A DNA stretch of 64,000 nt from Cichorium intybus (lineage: Eukaryota; Streptophyta; Magnoliopsida; Asterales; Asteraceae), in contig CM042014.1 in NCBI GenBank assembly GCA_023525715.1, positions 21,058,063 to 21,122,062 on the forward strand. The letters run 5' to 3'. Below, one piece after another: positions 21,088-33,581 of the stretch. Both the position numbers and the translations under genes were made by a program. Every line of letters begins with the position of its first letter. The stretch's first letter is position 1. The notes beneath the pieces were generated by a model. It did not search any database. It had not been told where the DNA came from and saw nothing but the letters and a program-made list of their open reading frames with translations.

Positions 21088-22258
21088 GTCTAGTTAGTAA
21101 CTCAAAGGAAGTATAATATAACAAAAGCTTTCTTTTATATAAGTTTTACTCAACTGATGATGTAAAAATTCTAGTAGAACGTCAGACTGTTTTAAACTTT
21201 ATGTGGTACCATAGGGATGTGAAGTGTGCATTTCAAAGCACAGGGGGTTATCTTAAACCTTGCATAATCATGTAGGGTAGATATGTATCATATAAAAAAT
21301 AAGCATATACCTGTGAAGAGAGAGAGAGAGGACTGATCCCCAATAAATAAGTATTTAGAACTTAACTTGTATTTAATTATTACTTCAGTGATGACCTTGT
21401 ACGGGTTTTGTAATGTTATAATATGTTTCAGAAAAGGAAGACAAATTATGAGAGAGAGAGAGAGAGATTTTGCAGATTATGTAATTCTTTTTGGTAGTGT
21501 AGAATGTTTGCAGTTTGTAGGAGTTAACTAGGAAATTTTGGAGTTAAAGTAGACTCTTAACATGTTTATGAGTGTTTTACTGTTCCACGTACCAACTTCT
21601 ACTGTTCATGCATTGCAGGAAGATCTATTAACACCCGATTGAGTTTGGTTGATGAAGCTGGTTAGTCCACTTTTCTCATCTCTATATGGCTATGCTTCCA
21701 TTTATGAATTATTATAGGTGTTCATGCATGATTACAGGCAATCATTTTTCTCCATATATCATGTGCATATATGTTGATTGTTGATGATGAACCTGAAATT
21801 ACATCATTTATTACTTATTAGAAAAAAGATAATTATTTTTGGATAATTCAGAACTCATTTTCAATGTACACATCAACAAGAACTTGGTTTTTGTTTTGGA
21901 CGTTGAAGTGGAAAAGACAGAACTTATATTATTCCCATTTTTAGTATTTTGTTCTTGTCTTTTTTATCTGATATGCTACAAGGAAGACAAAAGAATACAA
22001 TTAAACTCAGACACCCTTTACATAAGAGTTTCAAAAGAAGAAAAGACCTTTGTATGATCCCAAAGCTTGTTTTTAACACAACCCGGTTGTCCCATTTAAA
22101 GCCCCGTCCTTCTTGTTCTTACTATGCATTTATGTGGATTTGCTTTCTACTTATAGAAATTTCTTGATCTGACGTATTAACATTCAAGAAAAACTGTTCA
22201 TACTTTTTCACTTGGCCTCAACAGTCATTAGCATTGGAAGACTAAAACATTACAGAAG
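21088..22258. other. Upstream region of the large fusion gene
   Basis: It contains (GA)n runs near 21319 and 21451. A possible 5' UTR exon lies at about 21619-21661, after an acceptor-like cattgcag and before gttagtc. A later acceptor-like cctcaacag near 22223 precedes the start codon. These UTR joints are guesses; nothing else is recognised. Confidence 0.4.
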
Positions 22259-25200
22259 ATGGACCTGCAACAATCAGTAGCAGACCAATTCACAAATCTG
22301 CATCCATGTATGCCACTAAATACAAGAATTGGCATAATAGGAGGTGGTCCAAGTGGTTTATCAGCAGCCTATGCACTTTCCAAGCTTGGTTACAACAATG
22401 TAACTCTTCTAGAAAAATACCACACAGTCAGTGGCATGTGTGAATCAGCTGACATTGAAGGCAAATATCACCTCCTCGTTCACATTTCCAAATTTGGTAA
22501 ATCATTTAGAAGATATTAACTTTATTCTCTTTTATAATTACAGGGAAAATGTATGATCTTGGAGGTCAAGTTCTCGCAGCAAATAGTGCCCCTACTGTTT
22601 TCCACCTGGCAAAAGAACTCGGTTCTGAGCTTGAAGAAATGGACTCTCATAAACTAGCCCTCATTGACAGTTCAACCGGGAAATTTGAAGACATTCAAGT
22701 TGCTGATGATTATGTAGCTGTAATCCCATTAGCCTTAGAACTCCAGGTTAGTGTCTTCAACCATTCCTAACATATCTTTCTGTTCACTTCCATTTAAAAA
22801 TCTTGAATTGTTATCTTTTTTTAGGATAAGGTAAAGAAGTCAGGTAAAAATGGTGTCCATGCCATTAGCGAGTTTGCTTCAGAACCAGTTCCTGAGTTCC
22901 TGGAAAGTAAAGGGCTAAAATCTGTTCCAAAATCTGTGGCTTATGGATACACTGCTTCTGGATATGGATTTGTTCAAGATATGCCTTATGCTTACATTCA
23001 TGAATTCACACGAACTTCAATGGCTGGTAAAATAAGACGTTTCAAAGGCGGATACATGGGATTCTGGCAGAAATTAAGCAACTCTCTTCCCATTGAAGTT
23101 CAATGCAACACAGAAGTTTTATCCATCAAACGCACCTCTTCAAGTGTGTCTGTAAACACTTTGACCAGTAGCAAGGAAGTCAAAGTTATGGAATTCGATA
23201 AGATCATTATTTCTGGGGCTTTTCCTTTTACAAATGGGAAAGTTTATAGATCACCAGCATATGTTCCACAAGGTAGGTTCATTACAATGTCTCTGTATTT
23301 ATATTTTAGTTAAGTCGTATGTTGAAACTTGAAATAAATGTTTTTCTTTTACAGATACCGACAATGGGTTGATGGATTTGAGTGAGCTTGAGAAAGAATT
23401 GTTTGGTAAAGTGAAAACAATAGATTATTATACGACTGTGATGAAAATAAAAGGATTTGATCATTTACCAATTGGGTTTTATTACTTTGGCGAGTTCATG
23501 GATGATCCTGCAACCATAGGCAATCCAGTGGCGGTTCAAAGATTCTATGCGGACACAGATATTTATCTTTTCTGGTCTTATGGTAATTCTGTTGATATCA
23601 AGGGTCCAAAAGTGACTGAACTTGCAATTGATGCTGTTAATAGAATGGGTGGTCAAGTTGAGAATGTTATATTGCAAAGACAGTTCAAGTATTTCCCTCA
23701 TGTCAGTAGCCAAGGTATGTAAAAGACGTTAATAACCTCATTCGTGGACTCAACGAAAGCGTATCAAAACTAATAACTTTTCTTCATATAGATATGAAAG
23801 AAGGATTCTATGACAAAATGGAAATGGAACTTCAAGGTCAACAAAACACCTACTATGTAGGTGGACTTGTAGCATTTGAACTTACAGAAAGAAATTCAAC
23901 TTATGCTATGAACTTAATTCGCAAACACTTTGCAAATGATGACCCTTTGCCCAACTTTCCATATGTCAAGGTAAACTAATATAATTACAATTTACAATAC
24001 TATTGGATGATTTAGTTTTTAAATTTTGATCGGTTACTTATTGAGAGTTTTTATCTTTTTATCCGTCTTTTTTGCAGAGATTGTTTCCATTGTTATCAGA
24101 TAGCTTGGACAGGAACCCTGAACGGTTAGATGAATATCCAGGTGTAACATTCCCTGACTTGAGTAGTCTTGATGGCTATTTGACCCACTGGGGGACCCAC
24201 GAAATCACTAAAGACAAAACACTCTACACATGGATAAATGATGAAGGGGAGGAGTCATGCAAGCGAACTTACAAAGAACTTCATGCCAATGCTTCTTGCA
24301 TTGCTCACAAGCTGTTGACTAGTCAAAAACCAGTTATGAGTCCTGGTGACAGGGTTTTGTTACTTCATGTTCCAGGGCTAGATTTTGTGGATGCTTTCTT
24401 TGGTTGTTTAAGAGCCAGACTAATTCCAGTTCCAGTTTTACCCCCAGATCCTCTTCAAAGAGGTGGACAGGCACTTTTGAAGTTAGAAAATATCGCCAAG
24501 TCAAGCAATGCAAAAGCAATCTTGTCCACTGTGTTATACCATGGAGCTGTAAGGGCAGGATCTGTAAAAAACTTAATCTCCTTAAAAGGTGGGAAAAGTA
24601 CTGCTAAATGGCCTAATCTTCCATGGATACATACAGATTCGCTTGTGAAGAATGTCAAAACTGTCGACTTTGAAGACTTTAAAACCTGTGAACCGAAAGG
24701 AAACGATCTCTGTTTTCTTCAGTTTACTTCTGGATCTACTGGTGATGCTAAAGGAGTAATGATAACTCATGGCGGGCTAATTCATAATGTGAAGTTAATG
24801 AGAAATATATACAAGAGCACATCAAGTACAGTACTGGTAAGTTGGCTTCCACAGTACCATGACATGGGACTAATTGGTGGACTTTTTACATCTCTTGTAA
24901 GTGGCGGATGCGCGATTCTTCTCTCTCCTATGACTTTCATCAAGAACCCGTTACTTTGGCTTCAAACCATGAGCAAGTATCGAGCCACTCACAGTGCGGG
25001 TCCCAATTTCGCATTCGAACTTGTTGTCAGAAGATTAGAGAGTGTGAAGGATAAGAAGGTGTTGGATTACAATCTTTCTTCCATGAAGTTTCTCATGGTT
25101 GCTGCAGAACCGGTGAGACAAAAAACTCTCATGAGTTTTGTCAAACTCACCGTGCCTTTTGGCCTTTCACAACAAGTAATGGCTCCTGGTTATGGGTTAG

Positions 25201-28200
25201 CAGAAAATTGTGTTTTTGTTTGTTGTGCATATGGTGAAAAGAAACCGATTTTAGTTGATTGGCAAGGACGGGTGTGTTGTGGGTATGTTGGTCAAAGTGA
25301 TGAAGATGTTGACATCAAAATAGTCAACCCGGAAACGAATTTAGAACATGATGAGCCTGGTAAAGAAGGAGAGATATGGATCTGTAGTCCAAGTGCTGGA
25401 ATCGGGTACTGGGGAAAGGACGATTTGAGTCAGAAAACTTTCGGAAATTTACTCGAAAAACATCCGGGAAAAAAGTACACAAGAACCGGCGATTTAGGAA
25501 GGATAATAGACGGAAACTTGTTCATCACTGGTAGGATTAAAGATCTTATTATTGTAGGTGGAAGAAATATATACTCAGCTGATATAGAAAAGACAGTCGA
25601 AAGTGCTTCTGAACTCTTACGTCCCGGTTGCTGTGCTGTCATTGGTGTTCCGGAAGAAACGTTGTCCACCAAGGGTATTTCCGTCCCGGATTCTTCCGAT
25701 CAAGTTGGGTTAGTTGTGATTGCAGAAGTTAGAGATGGTAAACCGGTTAGCAAAGACGTTATTCAACAAATTCAAATCCGCGTTGCTGAAGAACACGGTG
25801 TGTCGATTGCGTCTGTGAAGCTCATTAAGCCAAGAACAATCAGTAAGACGACATCTGGAAAGATAAAAAGATTTGAATGTCTTAAACAGTTTGCTGATGG
25901 AACTTTGAATCTTGTTCCGGAACCAATTGTGGTGAAAAAAAGGTTGATGAGGTCGTACACTACAGGGACGTGTAAAGAAGGGAGCACACCTAGGCCTTTA
26001 CTGGACACCAATCGCCCGTTGCCACCTAGCGGGCCGAGTCACAAAGAGATTGAAGAGTTTTTAATTGGTGTAGTTTCTGAGCAAACCGGGATTTTGGTCA
26101 ACAAGATCTCGACAACTGAAGGACTCACGTCTTACGGTATTGACTCGATTGGAGTTGTTAGAGCTGCTCAAAAGCTTTCAGATTTTCTTGGTGTTCCCGT
26201 TGGAGCGGTTGATGTTTTTACCGCCACGTGTATCGCTGACCTGGCAAGCTTCTCCGAGAATCTATTATCAAAATCTCAGCCTAACCATGCGACTAATCCT
26301 TCAGATGTTCAAGAATACGAAAACGACAGTTCTTTCGATTTGATGACGGAAGTTTCAACACTTCACCAGTTTAAAATCTGGACATTGCAAATTCTTGCAC
26401 TTGTGTATATGTGCATGATGCTTGCTCTTCCTGCATATCTGTCGGTTTCCATGTTCATGAACTTGAAGTTAGGGTATGTCGCTTCGTTACTTTTTGCTCC
26501 TATTGCATGGATCTTCTGCATATTCACGACTTGCATATCGGTGGCGTTCTTGGGTAAATCATTTCTCCAGCCAAATTACGCTTTAGCCCCTGAGGTTTCA
26601 ATCTGGTCTATGGATTTTGTGAAGTGGTGGACGCTTTACAAGGCGCAAGAAATTTCTTCCAAGGTTATGGGGACTCATTTGAGGGGGACGGTGTTTTTGA
26701 AATACTGGTTTGAGATGTATGGGGCAAGAATTGGGTCGTCGGTTTTACTGGATACAGTCGACATTACAGACCCGTCTCTGGTTTTTATAGGAGACCAAGC
26801 TGTGATTGCAGAAGGTGCATTGATTCAAGGACATGAAGTAAAGAATGGAGTTTTGAGTTTTCTACCGATTAAAATCGGTCAAAGGTCTGAAATTGGTCCT
26901 TATGCTGTGATCCAAAAAGGAAGTCATTTGGGGGAAGAAGCTAAAGTGGGAGCTTTACAGAAAACAGAATCCGAAAAGCCTGTTTTCCGATCAGGCAGGC
27001 GCAAAAATGTTCAAAAGGTAATCTTAAATTCTATAATTAAATTTTTTTAACGTAGAAAAATGTTTGTTAATTTTTTTTATCTTTTTTATACATTTGGTCT
27101 CAGGATGTAGCAAATGGTACTCAAACTGAGGCAATCTATCACCTCTTCGGTATTTACATGGTCGGGTTTTTAAGTTCTCTTTCAGCGGGAATAGCATACT
27201 TCCTTTACGTATCTTTATATCAAGAATCACCATCCCTTCAGAGCTTCTCGTTTCTCTGTATTGCCGGAGCTTTCCATTGGCTTCCTTTTACGATAATTGC
27301 CTATGCCGTCATGATTGTTACCTCCTCGGTGGACCCACTGAACTTTGCCACGTCACTTGCAGCTGCTTACCTGGCACATGGCTTGATCCTCAGCTTTCTA
27401 ACCTGCATAATTACATGGTTCCTCGACAAAGAAGAGGAAAAGGAAAGCGCGTTTAAAATATGGCTTCGTCACCGTATCAACATTTCATGCCATCTGAGAT
27501 TCGCCAAGCTTCTTTCTGGAACCGAAGCCTTCTGTGTTTATTTGCGGTTGTTTGGTGCAAAGGTCGGAAACCACTGTTCGATTAGGGCCATCAACCCAGT
27601 TTCAGACCCTAGACTGATTTCAATCGGTAACGGCGTTCATTTGGGCGACTTTAGCCGGATCATCGCCGGGTTTTACTCCACCACCGGGTTCAAAAGTGGG
27701 AAAATCGAAGTTCACGATAACGCAGTAGTCGGGAGTCAAAGCATTCTACTTCCCGGTTCTGTCGTTCAAAACGACGTCATTCTTGGCGCTCTTTCAGTCG
27801 CTCCAATCGATTCGGTTCTCCAAAGGGGTGGTGTTTACATCGGTTCTCAAACTCCCGTCATGATCAAAAACACCATGCATGCCCTAGACGAACGCATAGA
27901 AGAAATGGATGTGAAATACAAGAAAATTGTCGGCAACTTAGCTGCTAATCTCGCCGCCACTACTCTCAAGGTCAAATCGAGATACTTCCATCGAATCGGA
28001 GTTAGTGGAAAGGGAACCTTAAAGATTTACGACAACATTAAAGGACTCCCTAATCACAAAATCTTCTCCCCGGGAAAAAGCTACCCTATCATCATCAGAC
28101 ACAGTAACAGCTTAAGCGCAGATGACGATGCAAGACTTGATGCACGTGGTGCAGCTGTGAGAATCCTATCTACTGAAACCGAAACCCCAATTCTCGACTT

Positions 28201-29674
28201 GACGTTAAAATCCGGAAATGCATTCTACGCAAGGACGATTTCTGATTTCGCCACGTGGCTAGTCTGTGGGTTGCCAGCTAGGGAACAGTACGTGAAGCGA
28301 GTCCCACATGTGCGTGACGCCGTATGGACATCACTTCGGAACACCGATTCGTTCACCAATTTGCATTACTTCTCCAACATATGCAGGATTTTCCGGTTTG
28401 AAGACGGAACCGAAATGTACGTAAAGTTTAAATTGAGACCTTTTGACGATACGATATCTGAAGATTCCGGTAAGGTCGACCCCATCGGAATCCTCCCTCC
28501 AGAAACCGGTGCAATTCCGAGAGATGTTAACGACAAAAGGCCACTGGTTTTCCTTGTTGATGATTTTCAACACCGTGTGAGTCAACCAGGCGGAGTTAGG
28601 TATGTTTTCCAGTTACAAATCCGAAATGTACCTGAAGATGAAGACACCCAAGACATCGCACTTGATTGCACAAAACCATGGGACGAGACCCAATTTCCGT
28701 ATATCGATGTGGGAGAGGTAACAATCGATCAAAATAACACGCGGGAACAATCGGAAAATTTGGAGTTCAATCCTTTCTTGAGATGCAACGAGGTGGATGT
28801 AATTCGCGCCACATCTGCCACACAGAGTGCTTCAATCGATCATGGCCGTTCATTAATATACGAGATCTGCCAACATCTGAGAAACGGACAGCCACTTCCG
28901 GAAGCTTGGAGAAGTTTCATCGAGCAATCCGACGTCAAAGTAGACCTCTCCGGCTGTCCCATGGCAGCAACAGCACCGGAAAACAAGAGCTCCGGCGAGG
29001 TGACTCTGGCAAGAACGTGGTATAAAACGTCATGGACGCTATTTGGGCAGCCTCTGTTACAGACGTTCTTACCTTATTTCCTAATGGCGTTACTAATCTC
29101 CGGTCCGTTAAACTTGATGTTTTACATAAACTCAACAACCGGGTACCAGATTCAATGGCTATTGCCTCTGTTTTGGGTGTGTTCTGGTGTTTGGGTTGGG
29201 GTAGCATGTGTAATCGCAAAATGGGTGTTGGTCGGAAAGAAGAAAGACGGTGGAAGCGTGTTGATTTGGGGGAAAGAGGTGTTTATGGACACGATATGGC
29301 AGGCGTTTAGGACGTTGGTGGGTGAGTATTTCATGGAAATGGTGAGTGGGTCTTTCTTGTTTACTGTGTGGATGAAAATGATGGGGTCGGAGATTGATTT
29401 GAATGGTGGTGCTTACGTGGACAGTATGGGGGCGGTGTTGAACCCTGAGATGGTGGAGATTGAGGGCGGTGGGTGTGTGGGGAGGGAAGCTTTGTTGTTT
29501 GGGCATATATATGAGGGAGATGGTGGGAAGGTGAAGTTTGGGAAGATTAGAATTGGTGAAGATGGGTTTGTAGGGAGTAGGGGTGTTGTTATGCCTGGAG
29601 TGAGGGTGGAGAATGGTGGTAGTTTAAGTGCACTTTCGCTTGCATTTAAGGGAGAAATTATTAAGTCTAAATAG
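22259..29674 (+). CDS. Multidomain FAD/acyl-adenylating/carrier/catalase-like fusion protein
   Basis: I read seven exons: 22259-22460, 22544-22746, 22825-23272, 23355-23714, 23792-23970, 24078-27017 and 27104-29674, with consistent phases, giving about 2300 residues. Domains: FAD-dependent amine-oxidase-like (1-464; GIIGGGPSGLSAAYAL); an AMP-binding acyl-adenylating domain (~500-1050; FTSGSTGDAKG near 680, YGLAENC, GRIKDLIIVGGRNIY, GKIKR); a carrier domain whose GIDSIG holds the phosphopantetheine serine (S1154); then hydrophobic segments and left-handed-helix hexapeptide repeats in three rounds, as in Pls/PosA-type NRPS terminal regions; and a catalase-like segment (from ~1741) between the second and third rounds. 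The order suggests activation of an acyl group, loading on the carrier and membrane-bound tailoring. The true substrate is unknown. The exon 1 donor is ambiguous: GC at 22461, or GT at 22497 adding 12 residues. No gene symbol recognised. Confidence 0.9.
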
Positions 29675-30396
29675 TTATGTGTTATGCTACTATATCTATA
29701 TGTGATTCAAGGAGAAATCATTAAGTCAAACAATTACACTGTTGTATCAAATAAAGCATTTCACACTTGCAATTACTAATAGAGAAATGTTATTGGTGAA
29801 ATCTCTCCCTACCTTGTTGTATAAAATGATAATTGGTCTTCTTTTCATATTCTTCGAGAACATTAATGAAGTATCTAACATATGACAACATTAATGAAGC
29901 AGCTCTTATATGATAGTACTACAAAATTTGATTTCGTAACCTACTGTGTGATTGGTTAATTGTTGCACATAAATAATCTATGTTATGATAACGAAAAGCA
30001 TAACATGGATTTCTTTTTAGAGAAAAAGTTATATCCTCGATCTAGGGGTTTTAGATTTAGCAATTGTATTTTTTAAGATTTTCAGGAGGTGAATTTGTCA
30101 TATTTAAGGACTTAAGGCTGGCCGTTAAGTTAGGGTTAGCTGTCATTTCTAAGCATCGTCAGTTTTCATATAGTAAAGCTATGACATTCCTTAATGTTCT
30201 TTCTCTAGAATTTTGACAGGTCGTTATTTGAGTTTCTTCCCGTGAAATGGTGCGGCTTTGCATTAAACTTTGCAAAGTGGTGTGATATGTGGTACGACTT
30301 TACTCCCGCACGCTGTAAATTCGCCAACAAGATTAAGGCCGGAGGGAGTGGTGGCCATCTTTTTGCTACATTGTCACATTAACTTTTTGGCAGTCA
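29675..30396. other. 3' flank, nothing recognised
   Basis: The tail includes a partial repeat of the gene end (GGAGAAATCATTAAGTC near 29710, compare 29650). Otherwise it is AT-rich DNA without features. Confidence 0.6.
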
Positions 30397-31347
30397 TTTC
30401 TGAAATATCCCAAAAACACCATTGAATTAAATAAACATCACTATAGGGTAACAAATTATTTAAAGTGTTCAAAAAAATATTATGATGACCTCTTATAGCA
30501 GTTTTAACATGTCAACTTTTTGGTAATTGTCGTAATTGGATAACAAACTATTTAAAATGTTCACCCCTCTCCCAGACTAATAAATGTTAAAAGGTAAAAA
30601 AACTGTTTAAAATATTCAATTAATACCATGATGATATATTTTTTTAAACGGCAAGTTTAACATGTTACAATTTTAAATCTAGAATGTTTGTTCAAAACCA
30701 CCACAGACCTGAAATGTTTACTCAAAAACATCCATGAACACCGTTTGTTCAAAAATTATCAATGACCACTTCAAAAACAATATTTAACTGAATATAGTTT
30801 TTCTATGACAACAAACTATATCTTTTATCTTTCATGTAATGTTTATTTAGGTCATCTTATTTGTTTATTATTACATAAACTATGAATATATAATTTGTTG
30901 TTATAGATCGAATAAAATGTAGAAGTATAATATATTCAGTGAAATCTTAATTTGAAGTGGTTAATGATGTTCTTTGAAGAAAAATTCCAGTTTTATGGGT
31001 GTTTATTTAAACAAACATCTCGGATCCGATATGATTTTGAAACGTTTCAGATTTTAAAAACTTAACCTTATAAACTTGTCATTCTAAAAGAATGTTATAA
31101 TTCTATTTTTTTGAGCAATTTAAATAGTTTTTTACTTTGTGTATTTTTTGAACATTTTTAATTGTTCATGTATATTTTTTGAACATTTTAAATAGTTCGT
31201 TATCTAATTCTAACATTAATCAAAAGTTTGACATGTTAAACATTATTATAGGAGGTCATCATGGTATTTATTAAACACTTTAAATAGTTTGCTATCATTG
31301 ATGACATTTATTTAGTTTAATGGTGTTTTTTTAATATATTTCTGAAA
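30397..31347. mobile_element. Foldback / long-TIR element, ~950 bp
   Basis: The left arm from TTTCTGAAATAT (30397) and the right arm ending ATATTTCTGAAA (31347) are inverted repeats over most of the length. For example AACACCATT, ACAAATTATTTAAAGTGTTC, TTTAACATGTCAA and GACCACTTC have inverted partners, meeting near 30870. There is no coding sequence, and no clear target duplication was found. It is a degenerate MITE or foldback. Confidence 0.7.
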
Positions 31348-31618
31348 GCTTGTTATCTTATTATTATGATATTAACCTTTACAAGATAACCATATATTTT
31401 GTAAAATGAGTTTCGCACACAAAAAAAAAAAAAAAAAAAACATATGTCAATTTTGCAAACTTTCACATTTAAAAAAAAAAAAACATATGTCAATTTTGTG
31501 TAACTCATCAACTCCACTGAATTCATTTTATGCAATTTAACATCTTTTTATTTTGGTCATTTTAATGTTAACACTATGTTTCAACATCTAGCTTTAGTTT
31601 TCCGGTAGTGATGGTCTA
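31348..31618. repeat. Poly-A-linked short direct duplication
   Basis: A(n) followed by CATATGTCAATTTTG occurs twice (about 31424-31456 and 31472-31498). The rest is unrecognised. Confidence 0.6.
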
Positions 31619-32628
31619 AAATGGTCACTTTTACACGTAGCGGAGTACCCCGTGATGGCCACGTAAGGCACCATCACGGCGTGCACACCGTCCCGTGTGA
31701 CCGTGATGGGCCGTGGTCGTGGTCGATCGTGTTCTCTTTCACGCCGTATCACACCCAATGAAATCAAATTAGCCGTTGAACGGCTATAATTTTAAAAAAA
31801 AAATTACCTTTTTTTAATTTACCAACATTTACACATATATATATACAACACATCTTTTTAACCTCAAACATACATATCTTCTTCATCTTTTTAACTCAAA
31901 CACACACAAATATTCAAACATCTTTTGCAATGGAACAAAATCCAAACACCCCACCTTCAAACCAAAACCGCAAGTATGATCCGTTCGGATTAAACTCGAC
32001 CCCGCGCCAATACCCGAATCTTGAATCGCCCCGCGGTGGTTTTATGGATTTACTTCAAGGCGGGACGCCGATCGCACAACCACCACTTTTTCAACAACCA
32101 TATCCGCCATTCAACCCATATCAACAATTTCAACCCCTATTCTCGTTTCAACCGCAATCATCTCAACCACCAATGTCACAACCACCACCACAACCGCAAC
32201 CGGTGTCTCCCGAAATCGTTCAAGAGACACAAGAAGAAGACGACAACCAAACCCGCCGGGCCGCAAAGAGGAAGGCAAAACAAACGGGGGGCGAAAAACG
32301 AACGATTTGGACGAAAGAGGAAGAATTAAATTTGGTCAATGCGTACATTTCCGCTTCCGTTGACCCGATCGTCGGGGACTCGCAAACGCTTGACACTTTT
32401 TGGAACAAAGTTCAAGCGTTATTTTACGAGTTAATGGGCGAAAAAAGGCGCAACATGGATAAAATTACGGGGAAATTTCGGGAGATGCGACTCAAGCTCA
32501 ACCAATTTAACGGCATCTTCAACAATCTCACGAACATGCGCAAAAGCAGGTCCAACGATTTCGACGTTTTGAACGCGGCATTAAAACAATACGAAACAAC
32601 AACGCCCACTCGGAAAGCGGCAATGTAA
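31619..32628 (+). mobile_element. Truncated PIF/Harbinger element carrying ORF1
   Basis: A GC-rich, repeat-laden left end (from about GGTAGTGATGG at 31606) leads into an ORF1 gene. No matching right inverted end was found before 33100, so the element is truncated and lacks the transposase ORF. Confidence 0.5.
31930..32628 (+). CDS. PIF/Harbinger ORF1 (Myb/SANT-like), C-terminally truncated
   Basis: The 232-residue frame has a Pro/Gln-rich N-terminus (~residues 1-95), a basic stretch RRAAKRKAKQ, then a SANT-like region starting RTIWTKEEELNLVNAYISAS (~125-145) with TLDTFWNKV, NMDKITGKFREMRLKLNQFNG and LNAALKQYE. This matches the DNA-binding ORF1 partner of PIF transposases. It stops at TTPTRKAAM, where intact relatives continue with a C-terminal domain. 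It is most likely an element relic and not a host gene, though the frame is open. Confidence 0.7.
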   Translation: MEQNPNTPPSNQNRKYDPFGLNSTPRQYPNLESPRGGFMDLLQGGTPIAQPPLFQQPYPPFNPYQQFQPLFSFQPQSSQPPMSQPPPQPQPVSPEIVQETQEEDDNQTRRAAKRKAKQTGGEKRTIWTKEEELNLVNAYISASVDPIVGDSQTLDTFWNKVQALFYELMGEKRRNMDKITGKFREMRLKLNQFNGIFNNLTNMRKSRSNDFDVLNAALKQYETTTPTRKAAM

Positions 32629-33581
32629 TGGATACTCTCACTAGCCTTAGTTATTTAATCCCTGAAGTTGTTATTGTTGATTTGAGGTTTTGTCATCTAT
32701 ACGGCTTGTAGCTAGCCACCGTTAATATGATTTTAATGATTAGTATTTAGGAATTAAGTATTTTAAGTGTGGGATCTACATATTCTATCAAATAAGGTTT
32801 ATTTAGCATCATTTTTTACTTTTTATACCCTCATTTTATGATTTTAAATGAATAAAAATAATCATGATACCTATATAAAACTCAATACACATTTTTAATT
32901 GGATTAGATAAAAACAAAAATAAAAATTTTACCTTTCTTTTAAAAGAATTTGTCACATGTTCAAATCCTTGGGCTTCAAATACGAGGGCTAGATAGTTCT
33001 TTTCATCGCCTTCCGTTCTTTGAACGTCGGTCCATGAGGTGATGAGGGGCATACAATCGTAAAAGGTCCAAAGTCCAATGACTCCATCTACGGTCCAAGA
33101 TGTCTAGTTTTTTTTTTTGTGGCGGGTCAATGACTCAACAGTTGAGTTTACTATGTCCAAAGAGACAGTAAGCATCCATGAATACATGCAACGCTCCTGT
33201 TGGGGAATGTTTGATGTGTTTTTTTTTTTTTTTGTCGACCAAATGATTTGAATGGATATGAAATCCTACTCCATCCAAAAGAAGTGATGGTCCCAGTCTT
33301 CCTCGGAATTTCGTCATTTTGTAATCAGAAGAAAAAGGGGTAAAAAACAAAAGTGCTTAATTTCATACGTTACTGTTCATGGGAGAATTACCAAAAATAT
33401 ATATATATTCTAGACTTCCAAAATAAAGAATAGACTATACCTCGGAGATTAAGGAGGAAATTTGTAATTTAGTAATTTACTAAACAATATTTTCTTTTCA
33501 ATGGTAAGCATCACTAGCCATTGCATATAATTATTAATTCGAAACTAATAACTAAGGAACCAAATGCACTCGATATAATAA
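32629..33581. other. Intergenic, nothing recognised
   Basis: AT-rich with poly-T runs (33111, 33222). It includes the 3' flank of the glycosyltransferase on the opposite strand. Confidence 0.6.

Noticed and set aside
20237..21116. Repetitive 109- and 232-codon frames
   Set aside because: They run across TRIM LTRs and internals; the repeat period creates the open frames.
29159..29506. His/Pro-rich minus-strand frame
   Set aside because: It is antisense to the last exon of the large fusion gene, whose reading is secure.
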